Source: Aedes albopictus
Taxonomy: Eukaryota; Arthropoda; Insecta; Diptera; Culicidae
NCBI RefSeq assembly: GCF_035046485.1
Contig: NC_085138.1
Location: 59,253,254-59,317,253, forward strand
Reading direction: 5' to 3'
Length of the DNA stretch: 64,000 bases
How positions within the stretch are numbered: position 1 is the stretch's first letter; every line of letters begins with the position of its first letter. This document shows, one piece after another, positions 21,851 through 32,320 of this stretch. Under the pieces are notes generated by a model. The model did not search any database. It was not told where the DNA came from and saw nothing but the letters and a program-made list of their open reading frames with translations. Made by a program: the position numbers and the translations under genes.

Positions 21851-21929
21851 TAAATACATGATCGGTCATAGGTTTGTGCAAAAGTTTGTTATACCCAAGT
21901 GGCAATAAGTTGTCAGGAACGGTTCCGAA

Positions 21930-22170
21930 GGTGTACTGGAAAAAAAACTTGGAAATTAAAAGACACAGAATGTTGAATAATTGGCAAATTGAGAGGTTAA
22001 ATTGCGAAAAAAAAAATCCGCGTTTCTGGTGGGATTTGAACCCACGACTTCGTATTCGCTAGACCGGCACTTTAACCAACTAAGCCGCAGAATATGTAAC
22101 GATTCTGCGGAATAGAGAGCCAAACTGATGCCGAGTTCACATCATGAATACCATCCATACCATCCTCACC
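21930..22170 (-). mobile_element. Repeat with tRNA-like core (copy 1)
   Basis: The minus strand contains a pol III-like unit: CGGCTTAGTTGGTTAAAGTG (A-box region) and GTGGGTTCAAATCCCACCAG (B-box/T arm) at about 22090-22026. Flanks on both sides, including ttccgcagaatcg upstream and CTCTC.ATTTGCCAAT downstream, match the repeat at 59770-60010. The repeat is therefore larger than the tRNA-like core. Not a functional tRNA. Confidence 0.65.
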
Positions 22171-22755
22171 ATGAACACTTATGTTCCGCCGTTCCGGAGA
22201 TACTCCGGAATACATATACTGGGGTCAGGGGGAAGCCAAAATAGGCAAAAGTTATTGTTCCGTGATGTATCAATCTTCATAATTTAAAAAAAATGAGCCA
22301 GAATAGATGGGCTGAAGTCTGTATCTACTGGTATGGCCACTCCGGAACATCTGGCACATGTTCCGCCGGAGCCTCTTTGGGGACACTTCTGCTTCTGTTT
22401 ATTGAACAATTGTGTTCAAAAGTCGTTCAATACATAATATGTTTTATTTGTTTTGTTTCAGGTATGCCAAAATAGATTTCCTTTCTCCCCTCAATGAATG
22501 GCGAAACTGTTATATGAATTAGTAAGTACACTAGAACTTCTTTTTTAGATAATTTCTATGAACCTTTATGTTATCCAACTTTTTTTATGCTCTGCATAAA
22601 AACCGATATTGTGCATAAAAAATGTTATAATGACGGTAACTATGGCAACGACGATCAGGGTGCGATCAAGGGGTAATACATGATCAGGGGCGTGAAAATA
22701 AGGAAAAATTTAAATTTTTGATGAAGTATATAGACATATTTTTTTATTTCATTTT
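22171..22755. other. Non-coding, small hairpins only
   Basis: Contains small Ccgga-rich hairpins and, at 22575-22620, the TTTTTATGCTCTGCATAAAAA block that recurs near 62755-62790. No gene. Confidence 0.4.
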
Positions 22756-23616
22756 TAGGGGATTATGGGCATAATGGACACCCTTAGCAAATGAGTACGT
22801 AAGGCCTGTACAACAGAGAAGAACATAACATATCAGATGGCTTACATCTTTGGCTTTTTTCCTACGTATATCATTAATTTACAGTATAAAGAATGTCTTT
22901 AGCGTGAGGAAATAATGAATTGTAAAACGTGTGTTTTTAGGGCTGGCAGGAAAGGTACGGGGCGAAATGGACACCCATTAAGGCATAATAGACACCTCAT
23001 TTTTTATGCTAATTCTTTGATTACATCGACGAGTTAAGTAATTTGCCCACGGAGATCAATACTACAGATGTAATACTCAATCTTAGAGCAGCTTACATAA
23101 CATCAAAGTTAATTAAATAAACTTTATGCTAAAATAATCCAATTATTTTTTTTCCAAACTCTCTGAAACGCCTAACTATATGTAATGCGCGTACATTAAT
23201 TCATAATTGCCAGTGTTCGTTTCAGCCCACTAAAACATTAAAATTGCTATTTTAGGCAATATCTGATCAAAAATATAAGACTTCATCAATTGCTAAATCT
23301 GTGTATATATGCAGATAAGGTAATAATTCACTTGTTTTTTATGGTGGACACACTCAAACACTTGTAATACCAAGCGTAATACCTTGTTTGCTGCTGCTTC
23401 GAAATTTTATGATTTTTCTTCCATATGAAAAACGTATTTCAATTTTAATGATATTTTGGTTATTTTGTTGGAATATAAATGGCACTTTTGAAAAATAGAG
23501 CAATGACTTGTTCCTTCACACTTATGCATTAAAAAATTAACATAAAAGTAAACGGTATCGGCAAAAACAGGGGTGTCCATTTCGCCCTGGGTGTCCATTA
23601 TTTCCGAATTCCCTTA
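22756..23616. mobile_element. Candidate TIR element with aatggacaccc ends
   Basis: The left end TAGGGGATTATGGGCATAAT plus GGACACCC resembles the reverse complement of the right end (TAAGGGAATTCGGAAATAAT plus GGACACCC). A second inner pair, GGGGCGAAATGGACACCC, occurs at about 22960 and, inverted, at about 23570. The interior is AT-rich without a long frame. Confidence 0.5.
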
Positions 23617-23692
23617 CAATTTTTCACACCACGATGGCGTAGTGCACGTTTAGCGTGCCAGTATAGGATCCTAATGTGTAACAATACCTGTA

Positions 23693-23898
23693 AACGTGTT
23701 TTCTTTTTTTTTTAACTGTATTAACGAGATTTTTAGCCCTAGGCTAGTTCATCTCGGGACCCACGCTTTACTTCCCTTCCGAAGGAAGAACTCACATTTT
23801 GCGAGATTGTCGGGAGTGGGATTCGATCCCAGGTCTTCGGCGTCATAGTCAAGTGTTCTAACCATCACACCAGGTTCGCTCCACAACGTGTTTTCTTT
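23693..23898 (+). repeat. 14-bp target duplication around a SINE
   Basis: AACGTGTTTTCTTT at 23693-23706 and again at 23885-23898 flanks the SINE below. Confidence 0.8.
23707..23884 (-). mobile_element. Complete Feilai-like tRNA SINE
   Basis: The minus strand starts GGAGCGAACCTGGTGTGATG (A-box region). A B box, GGGATCGAATCCC, follows, then a conserved body TTCCTTCGGAAGGGAAGTAA and a 3' end of GAGATGAACTAGCC...AATCTCGTTAATA with an A tail. A perfect 14-bp TSD shows a complete insertion of about 178 bp. The family resembles Feilai of Aedes aegypti as I recall it; the name should be checked. A 60-codon frame across it is not a gene. Confidence 0.8.
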
Positions 23899-24169
23899 AA
23901 AGAGGTTGCCGTGACTAATATTACAGTCCAAAAGCTCAACTGAAAGCGCAAATACAAAACAAACCCGTTACTAGAGGTCCTTAAGGTGTCCTTGAACGAT
24001 CGGAATAACAAACAAAGGGTTTCTTTTGCAAACGGGAACGATTTTTCTCGAAAAATCTCTTTTTTTCATAAAAAAAAATTAAAAAAGTTATTACACTGAT
24101 ATTATATTTTTTCGAAAAATATTGATCGTTCAAGGACACGACACATAAGTAGCGAAGTCTTAAAAAAAT

Positions 24170-24460
24170 GGTTGAAATTGGTTGAGGACTGTTACTGCAA
24201 TCGAAGTCATCGCATCGACATTTTTAAGATAAAAGATTTAAAGAAGTCATTTTGCAATATACCGGATAAGCCACAAGCGTAGATAAGATGTCGATTGTGG
24301 CAAACTTCGTAGACCCTGAAAGCCCTGAGCTTCTGGATTTTTTGCGAACTTCACAACCTCTGACAACCTTAAAACGACTTCTCGTAAGATTGCGGAGAAC
24401 CATGGAGATCGGTGAACAATAACTGTGAACCTAGATTGAACGGCGATAGCGGCGGTTATG
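24170..24460 (+). repeat. Degenerate tandem array, left of Tc1-like element
   Basis: Units of about 135-160 bp containing ATTGAACGGCGATAG and TCTCGTAAGATTGCGGAG. The array resumes at 29102 exactly where the element ends. Confidence 0.6.
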
Positions 24461-24849
24461 TACAGTATGACCCATAAAAAATGCGACAGTTTTCAAAGTC
24501 ATCGTTCCCCTACTTCGAACTGATTAACCTTGCATGTGTCTATTGGATAGTATAGTAGAACCACTAATCTGATTATGGCAAAGGAACATAGTCATTTCAA
24601 AGTAATATTTTAGTAGTTATTGTGTTGGTAGGCTTATGCGCATTCAATTTTACCGCGAATATTGGGGTTGCAAAATCATAAAATTAACGCGCTTCGAAAA
24701 TAGTGAATATTATCATCTTGGAATGAAATAAATCAATTTGTTTATTAAGTAAAACTATCTTGAATCACAAGAAAACTCAGCAGAGAGAGTTTATTTATGT
24801 GAGCATGTTATGGAAATGATGGCAAACTATCATACTTACCTTACCGGTC

Positions 24850-24968
24850 AGGCTAAGGCCGGGGTGGCCTCTGCTGTACATAGTAGCCGCCTCCACTCCA
24901 CTCGGTCCATGGCTGTTTGTCTCCAGTTCCGCACTCTGCGTAGGGTCCGCAGATCGTCCTCCAATTCA
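24850..24968 (-). pseudogene. 5'-truncated LINE 3'-end fragment
   Basis: About 115 bp match the end of the LINE at 56985-58518: GTGGCCTCTGCTG.ACATAGTA, CAGTTCCGCACTC and CAGATCGTCCTCCA all recur in the same order. It encodes only the last residues of the RT polyprotein. Nested in the Tc1-like element. Confidence 0.7.
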
Positions 24969-25100
24969 TTGCTAATTAGAGCAAAATTAACTATTTTCCA
25001 TTCACGTTAGCTAATTCTTCAATATGGCGACGACCATAATCAGCGAAAATAAAACGAAAGCAAGTTTACTTTTATGATGACCGCAATAAACCTAGCAGTG

Positions 25101-27352
25101 CACAGTGGGAAAAAAACAGTGCAAACCTACACTAAATTCTGTATCTCACGAACGCATCCGGCTTTTCTAATGAACAAAACGGTTTTAGGCGTAAAATTGT
25201 CTGGAGAATCGAATGGAAGTGTTAAAACAGACCGCACGGATCATTATATTGCTCATTTTGCCCTAATTCCCCAATTTTTATTAACATTTATATGAAACTA
25301 GCTCTAAAACAATTATGAAACATGAATGCGGTTTGCCTTGAAGGACTTTTGTGAAGGATTAAGATGTAGAGAATCGATCTGAAGGGATTGCAGTGACCGC
25401 ATGAATGTATTTATGCTTATTTTACCCTAATTTCCCTCATATATAGAGTTTTGTATGAAATAGCTCCATAGCTCGCAAGGAAATTATGAGTGGTACGCTA
25501 AGAAGGCTCTCTTTAGTGAATTATGATACAAGGAATTGATGAGAAGTGATTGCAGTGACCGCGCGAATTTAATTATGCCCATTATACCCTAATTCCCCAC
25601 ATATATTGAGTTTTGTATGAAATTAGCTCCTTACTCGCAAGAAAATTATGAGTGGTATGCTAAGAAGGCTTTCTTTAATGGATTATGATACAGGGAATCG
25701 ACTAGAAATGGTTGCAGTGACCGCGTGAAAGTTATTATGCCTATTTTACCCTAATTCCCCACATATATTGAGTTTTTTTTTATGAAATTAGCTCCATAAT
25801 TCACAAGAAAATTATGAGTGGTATGCTAAGCAATAGTTTTTTAGTGGATGATGATACAAGGAATCGATGAGAAGTGATTGCATTGACCGTGTTAATGTTA
25901 TTATGCTCATTTTACCCTAATTCCCCACATATATTGAGTTTTGTATGAGATCAGCTCCTTAATCGCAAGAAAATTATGAGTGGTATGCTAAGAAGGCTTT
26001 CTTTAGTGGATTATGATATGGTTGCAGTGACCGCGTGAATGTTATTATGCTTATTATACCCTAATTCCCCACATATATTGAGTTTTGCATCAAATTAGCT
26101 CTATAACTCGCAAGGAAATTATGAGTGGTATGCTCTGAAGGGTTTCTTTAGTGGATGATGATACAAGGAATAGATTAGAAGTGATTGCAGTATGTGTGTG
26201 CGAATGTAGTTATGCTCATTTCACCCTAATTCTCTACATATGTTGAGTTTTGTATTACATTAGCACCATAACTCGCAAGGAAATTATGGCTGGTATGTAA
26301 GAAAGGTTTTCTTTAGTGGATTATGATACACGGTGATGAAAAAAGATTCCAGTGAACGCATGAATGTAATTATGCTCATTTTGCCCTAATTTCCCACATA
26401 TATTGAGTTTTGCATTAAATTAGCTCTATAACTCATAAGAAACTTAAGGGTGGCATGCTATTATTTAGTGCATACCATGCTGGTATGCTGGTAAGAAATT
26501 TATGGGTGGAATGTTAAGAAGTGCTTATTTGGAGGATGAGGATACAAGGAATACTTTTAAAATGATTGCAGTGACCGCGTGAATGCTATTATGCTCATTT
26601 TAAAAACTCATTAAAAACTATTGCTTAGCATACCACTCATAATTTTCTTGTGAATTATGGAGCTAATTTCATAAAAAAAACTCAATATATGTGGGGAATT
26701 AGGGTAAAATAAGCTTAATAACTTTCACGCGGTCACTTCAACCATTTCTAGTCGATTCCCTGTATCATAATCCACTAGAGAAAGCCTTCTTAGCATACCA
26801 CTCATAATTTTCTTGCGAGTAAGGAGCTAATTTCATACAAAATTCAATATATGTGGGGAATTAGGGTTTAATGGGCATAATTACATTCGCGCGGTCACTG
26901 CAATCACTTTTCATCAATTCCTTGTATCATAATTCACTAAAGAGAGCCTTCTTAGCGTACCACTCATAATTTCCTTGCGAGTTATGGAGCTATTTCATAC
27001 AAAACTCTATATATGAGGGAAATTAGGGTAAAATAAGCATAAATACATTCATGCGGTCACTGCAATCCCTTCAAATCGATTCTCTACATCTTAATCCTTC
27101 ACAAAAGTCCTTCAAGGCAAACCGCATTCATGTTTCATAATTGTTTTAGAGGTAGTTTCATATAAATGTTAATAAAAATTGGGGAATTAGGGCAAAATGA
27201 GCAAGATGATGATCCGTGCGGTCTGTTTTAACACTTCCATTCGATTCTCCAGACAATTTTACGCCTAAAACCGTTTTGTTCATTAGAAAAGCCGGATGCG
27301 TTCGTGAGATACAGAATTTAGTGTAGGTTTGCACTGTTTTTTTCCCACTGTG
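25101..27352. mobile_element. 2.25-kb fold-back with tandem 163-bp units
   Basis: Ends begin CACAGTGGGAAAAAAACAGT in inverted orientation and are bracketed by a 5-bp CAGTG repeat (25096-25100 and 27353-27357). Left array: eight units of about 163 bp marked by CCCTAATTCCCCACATATAT (about 25260, 25423, 25585, 25747, 25913, 26057, 26222, 26381). From about 26602 the array runs inverted, about four units. The right arm is the reverse complement of roughly the first 740 bp of the left arm; the extra left units form the loop. Arms are nearly identical at the tips. No protein. Confidence 0.8.
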
Positions 27353-27359
27353 CAGTGTC

Positions 27360-28430
27360 ATAGTTTCTGCTTTTCCACCAACAGATGTCGTTACTAAATG
27401 AACGAATCGCCATCTGTTGAGAGTTTTAACAGTTTTATTGTGGTAATAATGATTACCAGAAGGTTTACATATCGGAAAGTTTTGTTTACTCTTAAAATCT
27501 GTCTTTATGGATATCTTGTTATAAAACATTTTATCAATGGTTTTCATAAAAGCAGTCATAAAACTGTGAGTTTTAATTATTGCTGTAATAAATCCCTAAT
27601 AAATATCAATCAAAACCAACCAGCAATGGAATTGTTACTTGGGATACCTTTTGAAATATAACGTTGAACATGTGGATGTCGAAATCGTCTACGCGCCAGA
27701 GGCCGTTTTTTTTTAAGATATAATTTTCTTTCAATTGCTCTCAATCACAATCAATCAAATTTTATTTTCAAAATAGTACTTTTATGGCTGGATAAGGTCT
27801 TCAGGAGTTCGTTGGTTTGCCGTACAAGAACGAAAAAAAAATATTAACGTAAAAATTAAGAGACATTTTCTGAAAGATGAATTATTTGACAAATGATAAT
27901 TTTTAGAAAATATTATGTTTTAAGCATGAAATTGTTTTAAAGTACTTAGTATTTGTACCTATCATAAAGGTAGGTTTATATGCATTCATCGACAAAAAAA
28001 TGTTTTGAAAAATGTTCAAACAGTGTTAAGTTTTTTATTAATTTATCTTAAATACGGTTTTTAATATGTACCACCTTTTGTAGTTTTTGTTTCCTAAACA
28101 CTTGAAATTATTTTTAAAATATTTTTCAAACATGGGCGTATTAAAGAGTACATATTTCTTCATGGTTTCCATGTGTTTAAAAATTTTTATCTCATTTCAT
28201 TTTGCCTGAAAATACGAGGAAAACTTGATTTTATTTAGAAATTGTTAACAATTATAAGGTATCCCATATACGTAACCAATGAATATTTTGACAATAAATT
28301 TTGAGATTCTGTATGACAATGGCCTCCTTATTGTATCCTAATCCAAAAAAGTTGAATTCATTAGGATTATTTAATTAAAAACACTAGTTTACAAAATAAA
28401 ACGAAAGTCGTGAACTTCTGTCACCGACCA
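27360..28430. other. AT-rich interior of the Tc1-like element
   Basis: No transposase motif, no long frame and no inverted repeat identified; strongly AT-rich. Probably the element's own non-coding interior. Confidence 0.4.
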
Positions 28431-29101
28431 AAATTTTTGAAGTACAATCTAGCACTGATTTCGAAACCGTGCTTCAAAAATTTTTAAGTAGAGCGGTTTT
28501 TGAGTTTTAGCTCAATATCAAGTTTTACAACTTTAAAAATATGAAATTTACTAAAATTCAAATATCTTTTGTTCAACCAATTTCAAATCTTTTTCCATAA
28601 ATTAAAAGCTGAATACAATACCATTCGATCATCTGAATGCAGGTTTTGCGTCAGATTGATGAAATTCAAGATATTGGCGTGTTTTAGGGACGATCTCCTT
28701 AAATTTAAGCCAAATTTCCAAAAATATATGAAGAAATGATTTTTTTTTTCAATAAGAAAAAAAAAACAATATAAAAATTCTTTCTCAACGTTTATTTGAC
28801 ATATTATATGTAGGCGAGTTACAGTAAAAAATTCAGCTCAATCGGAGCATTGATTACGGAGAATGAGATGTGTGAAGTGAGCGACGTTGCTTAAAAATAG
28901 AACAAAAAACGATTTGAAATCATCAACCTTGTATGGAAAGTCGACTACTGCATTTTTTTTCCTTCGCGTTTTTGAGCTCAGGGCGTGATTCTACACCAAA
29001 AATGATCATCAGCTTACCGAGTTCAAAAATGCTGTAAACTAGTGAAATCATCAAATACCGCAAAAAAATGGAATGTCGCATTTTTTATGGGTCATACTGT
29101 A

Positions 29102-29780
29102 GAGCTTGTACAGTACGATGGGTAACCTCAAGCGTAAAACGGAATTGCGTAGATGCTGTAGAGTTTGAAAGTTCCGAACTTCCGCGGGTTTTTTCAAACC
29201 TCATAATGTCTGACAACCATGAATAAGAATATTACTTGCATTCCGGAGAGTGAGCAGCGAGCGTAGGTTGAATGGCGATTGAGGTAGCTTCTGTAGAACT
29301 TGAAGTCCTGATTTCCAGAACATTTTGCATACCTTAAAAAAAGTTTCTCGTAAAATTGTGAAGTTGCATGGATAACAATGGCCTCAATTCGCTATCGTAG
29401 ATTGTATGGTGATTGTCGTAATTTTTTTTAAACTTGAAAGAACATTTCACATACCTTACAATGTCATACAACCTCAGATTTACTCGTAAAGTTTAGGAGC
29501 ATCATGGATAACAATGACCGAAAACCGCTAACGTAGATTCAATGGCGACTGTGGTAGATTTTGTAGAACTTGAAAGTCCTATACTTCAGGACATTTTACA
29601 AACCTAGAAAACTTCCGAAACCGAAAAAAATACTTTTGGTTCAATTAAAGGGCAACTCCGAAAAAACGGTCAAAAGCCGCAAAGTTATATTGAATTGAAG
29701 CTGCGGTAGATTATGTTGACCATATTAGTCATAACTCCAGGATAGCTTGGATAACCTAGAACATTCAAACAAACCGAAAA
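29102..29780 (+). repeat. Degenerate tandem array, right of Tc1-like element
   Basis: Units of about 135-150 bp (marker AATGGCGATTG near 29270, 29404, 29541) with GTAGAACTTGAAAGTCC and TCTGACAACC.. blocks. It continues the array at 24170-24460. Confidence 0.6.
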
Positions 29781-30289
29781 CAGCTGCCCGCTTATGTCTT
29801 GCTGCTCTAATGAGAGTATTCTGAATAAATTTCCCACGAATTTGTTGCATTGATGACATTCAGGCGCTTAGAAAGCGTATGACTTAAATTCCATAACGTC
29901 TTGGAGGCCTTGAGGTGATCTAGGTTAGTGGACGTGATAACCGAATTTATCCGGACATCATGGATCTCCGTGACCTATTTTTCCTACGAAACAAAAAAAA
30001 AACAACCATTTCGACACTCCATCAAAAGCAAGGAGGGGTACAAGGGGATGTCCATCAATACATGTTATAGTACAATTATTACCCTTTATGTATACAAAAT
30101 TTCAGCTTAAAAGCTGGTTTTTCAAGCTTCTGAGATCGCGATTTTTGAAAATTTTTAAAATTTTAAACCATTCTGCCAATTTAAGGGAGAAATACCAAGA
30201 ACCCATACTAAACGAATTAAAAAAATATAATTTTTGATCGACCCCTTCAAAACAAAAAACCCTTAAAAGGAAGACTAAAGGTAAGAGAC
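29781..30289. other. Spacer, nothing recognised
   Basis: AT-rich sequence with no gene and no repeat boundary. Confidence 0.35.
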
Positions 30290-31060
30290 AGGGGCGTTTC
30301 AGGTAAACCTAAGTGATATCTGCGAGGTACCAGGAGAGCTTAAGGGTCTCAGCGTCCTCTCCGGGGCTCCGGGAGATTCCAGAGGGTCTCAGTGGCGTTT
30401 CAGAGGGCCTCAGGCGAGTTCAAGATGATCTTAGGGGTGCTCGAAGAAGTCTCATTAGGTTCCAAAGTAGTTCAAGCGGATTTCATGGGCGTTTATGGGG
30501 GTTTCAGAGGCATTTCAGTGGTTCTCAATAGCGTCTCAAGGGAATCAAAGGAGCTTCAGGGAATGTTATAGGCGCTCCAGGAGGTCTCAGGGATGTTAGA
30601 GGCGGTCTTCAGGAGATCAAAATGTGTTTCATGGGGTAACTGGATGTCTCAATGACATTTCAGGAGGTTTCAGGGAAGTTTCACGAGGTTTGGGGCTTTA
30701 GGGAGATTTTGAAGGCATTTCCGGGAATTTCAAAATACTTTCGGTAAGTTTACGCAGGAGTTTCTGGTGATTTTGGAGGGTCTTAGTTGCGTAAAATGGG
30801 GACGAGGGACTGTTAGGGGAAATTCGGAGGCAAATCGGGAAGCTTCAGAGGATTTTTGTCTGGCTTTAGAGGCATTACAGGTGCGTTTTTTGTGGTTTTG
30901 GAGGGTCTCACATGGGGTTTGTGGAAGCTCAAATGGATTTCGGAGGCATTTTCGAAAATTTCAAAGGATGTTCAGCGGGTTGCAGAATCGTTACATGGGA
31001 TTTTAGTGGCGTTTTCGGGAATTCCGGAAGGTCTTAGGTGCGTTACTCTCTGAAACCTCC
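30290..31060 (+). repeat. Degenerate gggtttcagaggcg array, G-rich
   Basis: Diverged units around ggtttcagaggcgtttcag and ggtctcaggg. Frames of 65-79 codons in this block, rich in Gly, Phe, Arg and Ser, follow from the motif. Confidence 0.65.
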
Positions 31061-31160
31061 AATAGCGCCCCTATAATGTCCGCAAAAACTCCAAGCAACC
31101 TCTTTTCTGGAAATCCCTGTAATACGAATCCCTATAATATCAAAACTCTTTATAAACTTT
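31061..31160 (-). repeat. Short C-rich reversal of the same array
   Basis: Units such as gaaacctccaatagcgcccctataat reverse the G-rich motif. Confidence 0.45.
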
Positions 31161-31570
31161 CATTGAAAAATGACGTTGGTTATCAGATTTAGACATCAAC
31201 TCACTGATCTATGTCCTAACATATGCATATGCCATGGGGATATTCTTGATTTATTAGACGTGGCCCGTAACTACAACACAGTTGGAAGCCACTGTATTTT
31301 GTTCCACTGCTTCATTGATTGCTGTGACCCTCAGAACGCACAATCCGAAAATCAATGTCTCCACTTCCTTAAACTTCCGGTTCGTTAGCTATCTGCTTGT
31401 ATCGTTCGCAAATTCCGGAACCACTGGGATTTTGCTGAGTTCAAAAAAAATGTCGCAGTCATCCATAAATGTTTCTTTCGATCATATGTGAATATCCTTG
31501 TCGCATGATAGTCAAGATCATACACCCATGATGATCATATAAACTACAGTTTTGACAGTATACACGCTCA
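31161..31570. other. Unique segment, two overlapping short frames
   Basis: Frames at 31170-31388 and 31282-31491 overlap in different phases. They have mixed protein-like composition but no motif I recognise and no good splice sites. Possibly an old transposon coding fossil. Confidence 0.3.
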
Positions 31571-31790
31571 GAAAACCGTTCTGATAAACGTGAACAAACA
31601 ATCGCAAATATGAGAACAAGCAAATATACACCGTGAACTGGAACTAGTTCCAGCTGTCAGTATGGACGTTCCAGAAAACGTGAAATCTAGTTCACGGTGT
31701 ACATTTCTAATTGTTGTTATCGTTGCTATGCATAGTTCTCGTTTGTTCCCGTTGCCGTGACTGGGAGTTCACGTATATCGAAACGGATTT
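31571..31790. mobile_element. MITE, about 220 bp
   Basis: Left GAAAACCGTTCTGATAAACG pairs with the reverse complement of the right end (AAATCCGTTTCGATATACG), and both continue TGAAC. A second inner pair is ACACCGTGAACTGG (about 31630) against CTAGTTCACGGTGT (about 31690). Confidence 0.6.
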
Positions 31791-31964
31791 TTTTGCGGTT
31801 TTAGGGGGTTTCAGGGTGTCCCAAAAGGTCGTAGGAGGCCACCAGGATGTCTCAGTAGCGTTTTAGTGGATCTCAGGGGCATTCCAGGAGGTCTTAGAGG
31901 CGTTTCAAGCGGTCTCACGGGGCTTCGGGAGAACTCTAGGGGTCTCTGGGGCGCTTTATACTAT
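31785..31964 (+). repeat. G-rich degenerate array segment
   Basis: ggtttcagggtgtcccaaaaggtc-type units, same family as 30290-31060. Confidence 0.55.
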
Positions 31965-32202
31965 TGAAACGTCTTTAATACCCACAATCCCTTCGAAATA
32001 CCCCCAAACGCTTTTCAACTTCTGAGATCTCTTCACAAAAATCCTTGAAACCCCTTGAAACGCTTGTGAAACTTCCATAATCCCTTAAAAATCCCTGAAG
32101 TCCCCTTAAGAGTTTCCTAAAACCCCTGAAACGATTCTGACCAGTAATGTCTCGTTACTCCTCTGAAAAGCCTATGGAAAAGCCCTTGAAATCATCATAC
32201 TC
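31965..32202 (-). repeat. C-rich degenerate array segment
   Basis: ccttgaaacgcttgtgaaac-type units, the reverse complement of the preceding block, so the pair forms an imperfect palindrome turning near 31965. Confidence 0.55.
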
Positions 32203-32211
32203 AATTTGAAA

Positions 32212-32244
<33 letters not shown>

Positions 32245-32299
32245 CTTTATTAAAGAGACTTTCAGCCCGTGGCTGGTTCATCTCTTAAATTTGAAATGT
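32203..32299 (+). repeat. 12-bp TSD pair around a retroposon stub
   Basis: AATTTGAAATGT at 32203-32214 and 32288-32299 flanks the 73-bp insert below. Confidence 0.8.
32215..32287 (-). mobile_element. 5'-truncated SINE/LINE 3' end, 73 bp
   Basis: The minus strand reads GAGATGAACCAGCCACGGGC, then a TCTTTAATAAAG 3' end and an (AAT)n tail. This matches the 3' end of the Feilai-like SINE at 23707-23884 (GAGATGAACTAGCC...). A perfect 12-bp TSD shows it inserted as a severely truncated copy. Confidence 0.75.
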
Positions 32300-32320
32300 C
32301 TCTGAAGCTCCTTAGAACGC
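32298..32320 (+). repeat. Left 23-bp TSD of full-length SINE
   Basis: A 23-mer beginning GTCTCTGAAGCTCCTTAGAA is repeated exactly at 32988-33010. Confidence 0.85.

Larger units (their letters stand above)
24463..29099. mobile_element. 4.6-kb Tc1/mariner-type element, no transposase
   Basis: Perfect inverted ends of about 26 bp beginning CAGTATGACCCATAAAAAAT. Each is flanked by TA (24461-24462 and 29100-29101). Joining the flanks at one TA restores the unit of the surrounding tandem array (...ATG-TA-GA.CTTG...), which confirms the insertion. No transposase frame is seen in the non-nested parts (24490-25090 and 27360-29070). It carries a LINE 3' fragment and a large fold-back as nested insertions. 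Confidence 0.8.

Noticed and set aside
22221..22493. Apparent terminal repeats ggggtcagggggaagccaaaata / gccaaaatagatttcc
   Set aside because: The shared gccaaaata words are in the same orientation, so they are direct and not inverted; no element boundary is supported.
25074..27559. Two frames with an identical stretch of about 50 residues on opposite strands
   Set aside because: They lie in the two arms of the 25101-27352 fold-back; identity is due to the inverted repeat, not to a protein family.
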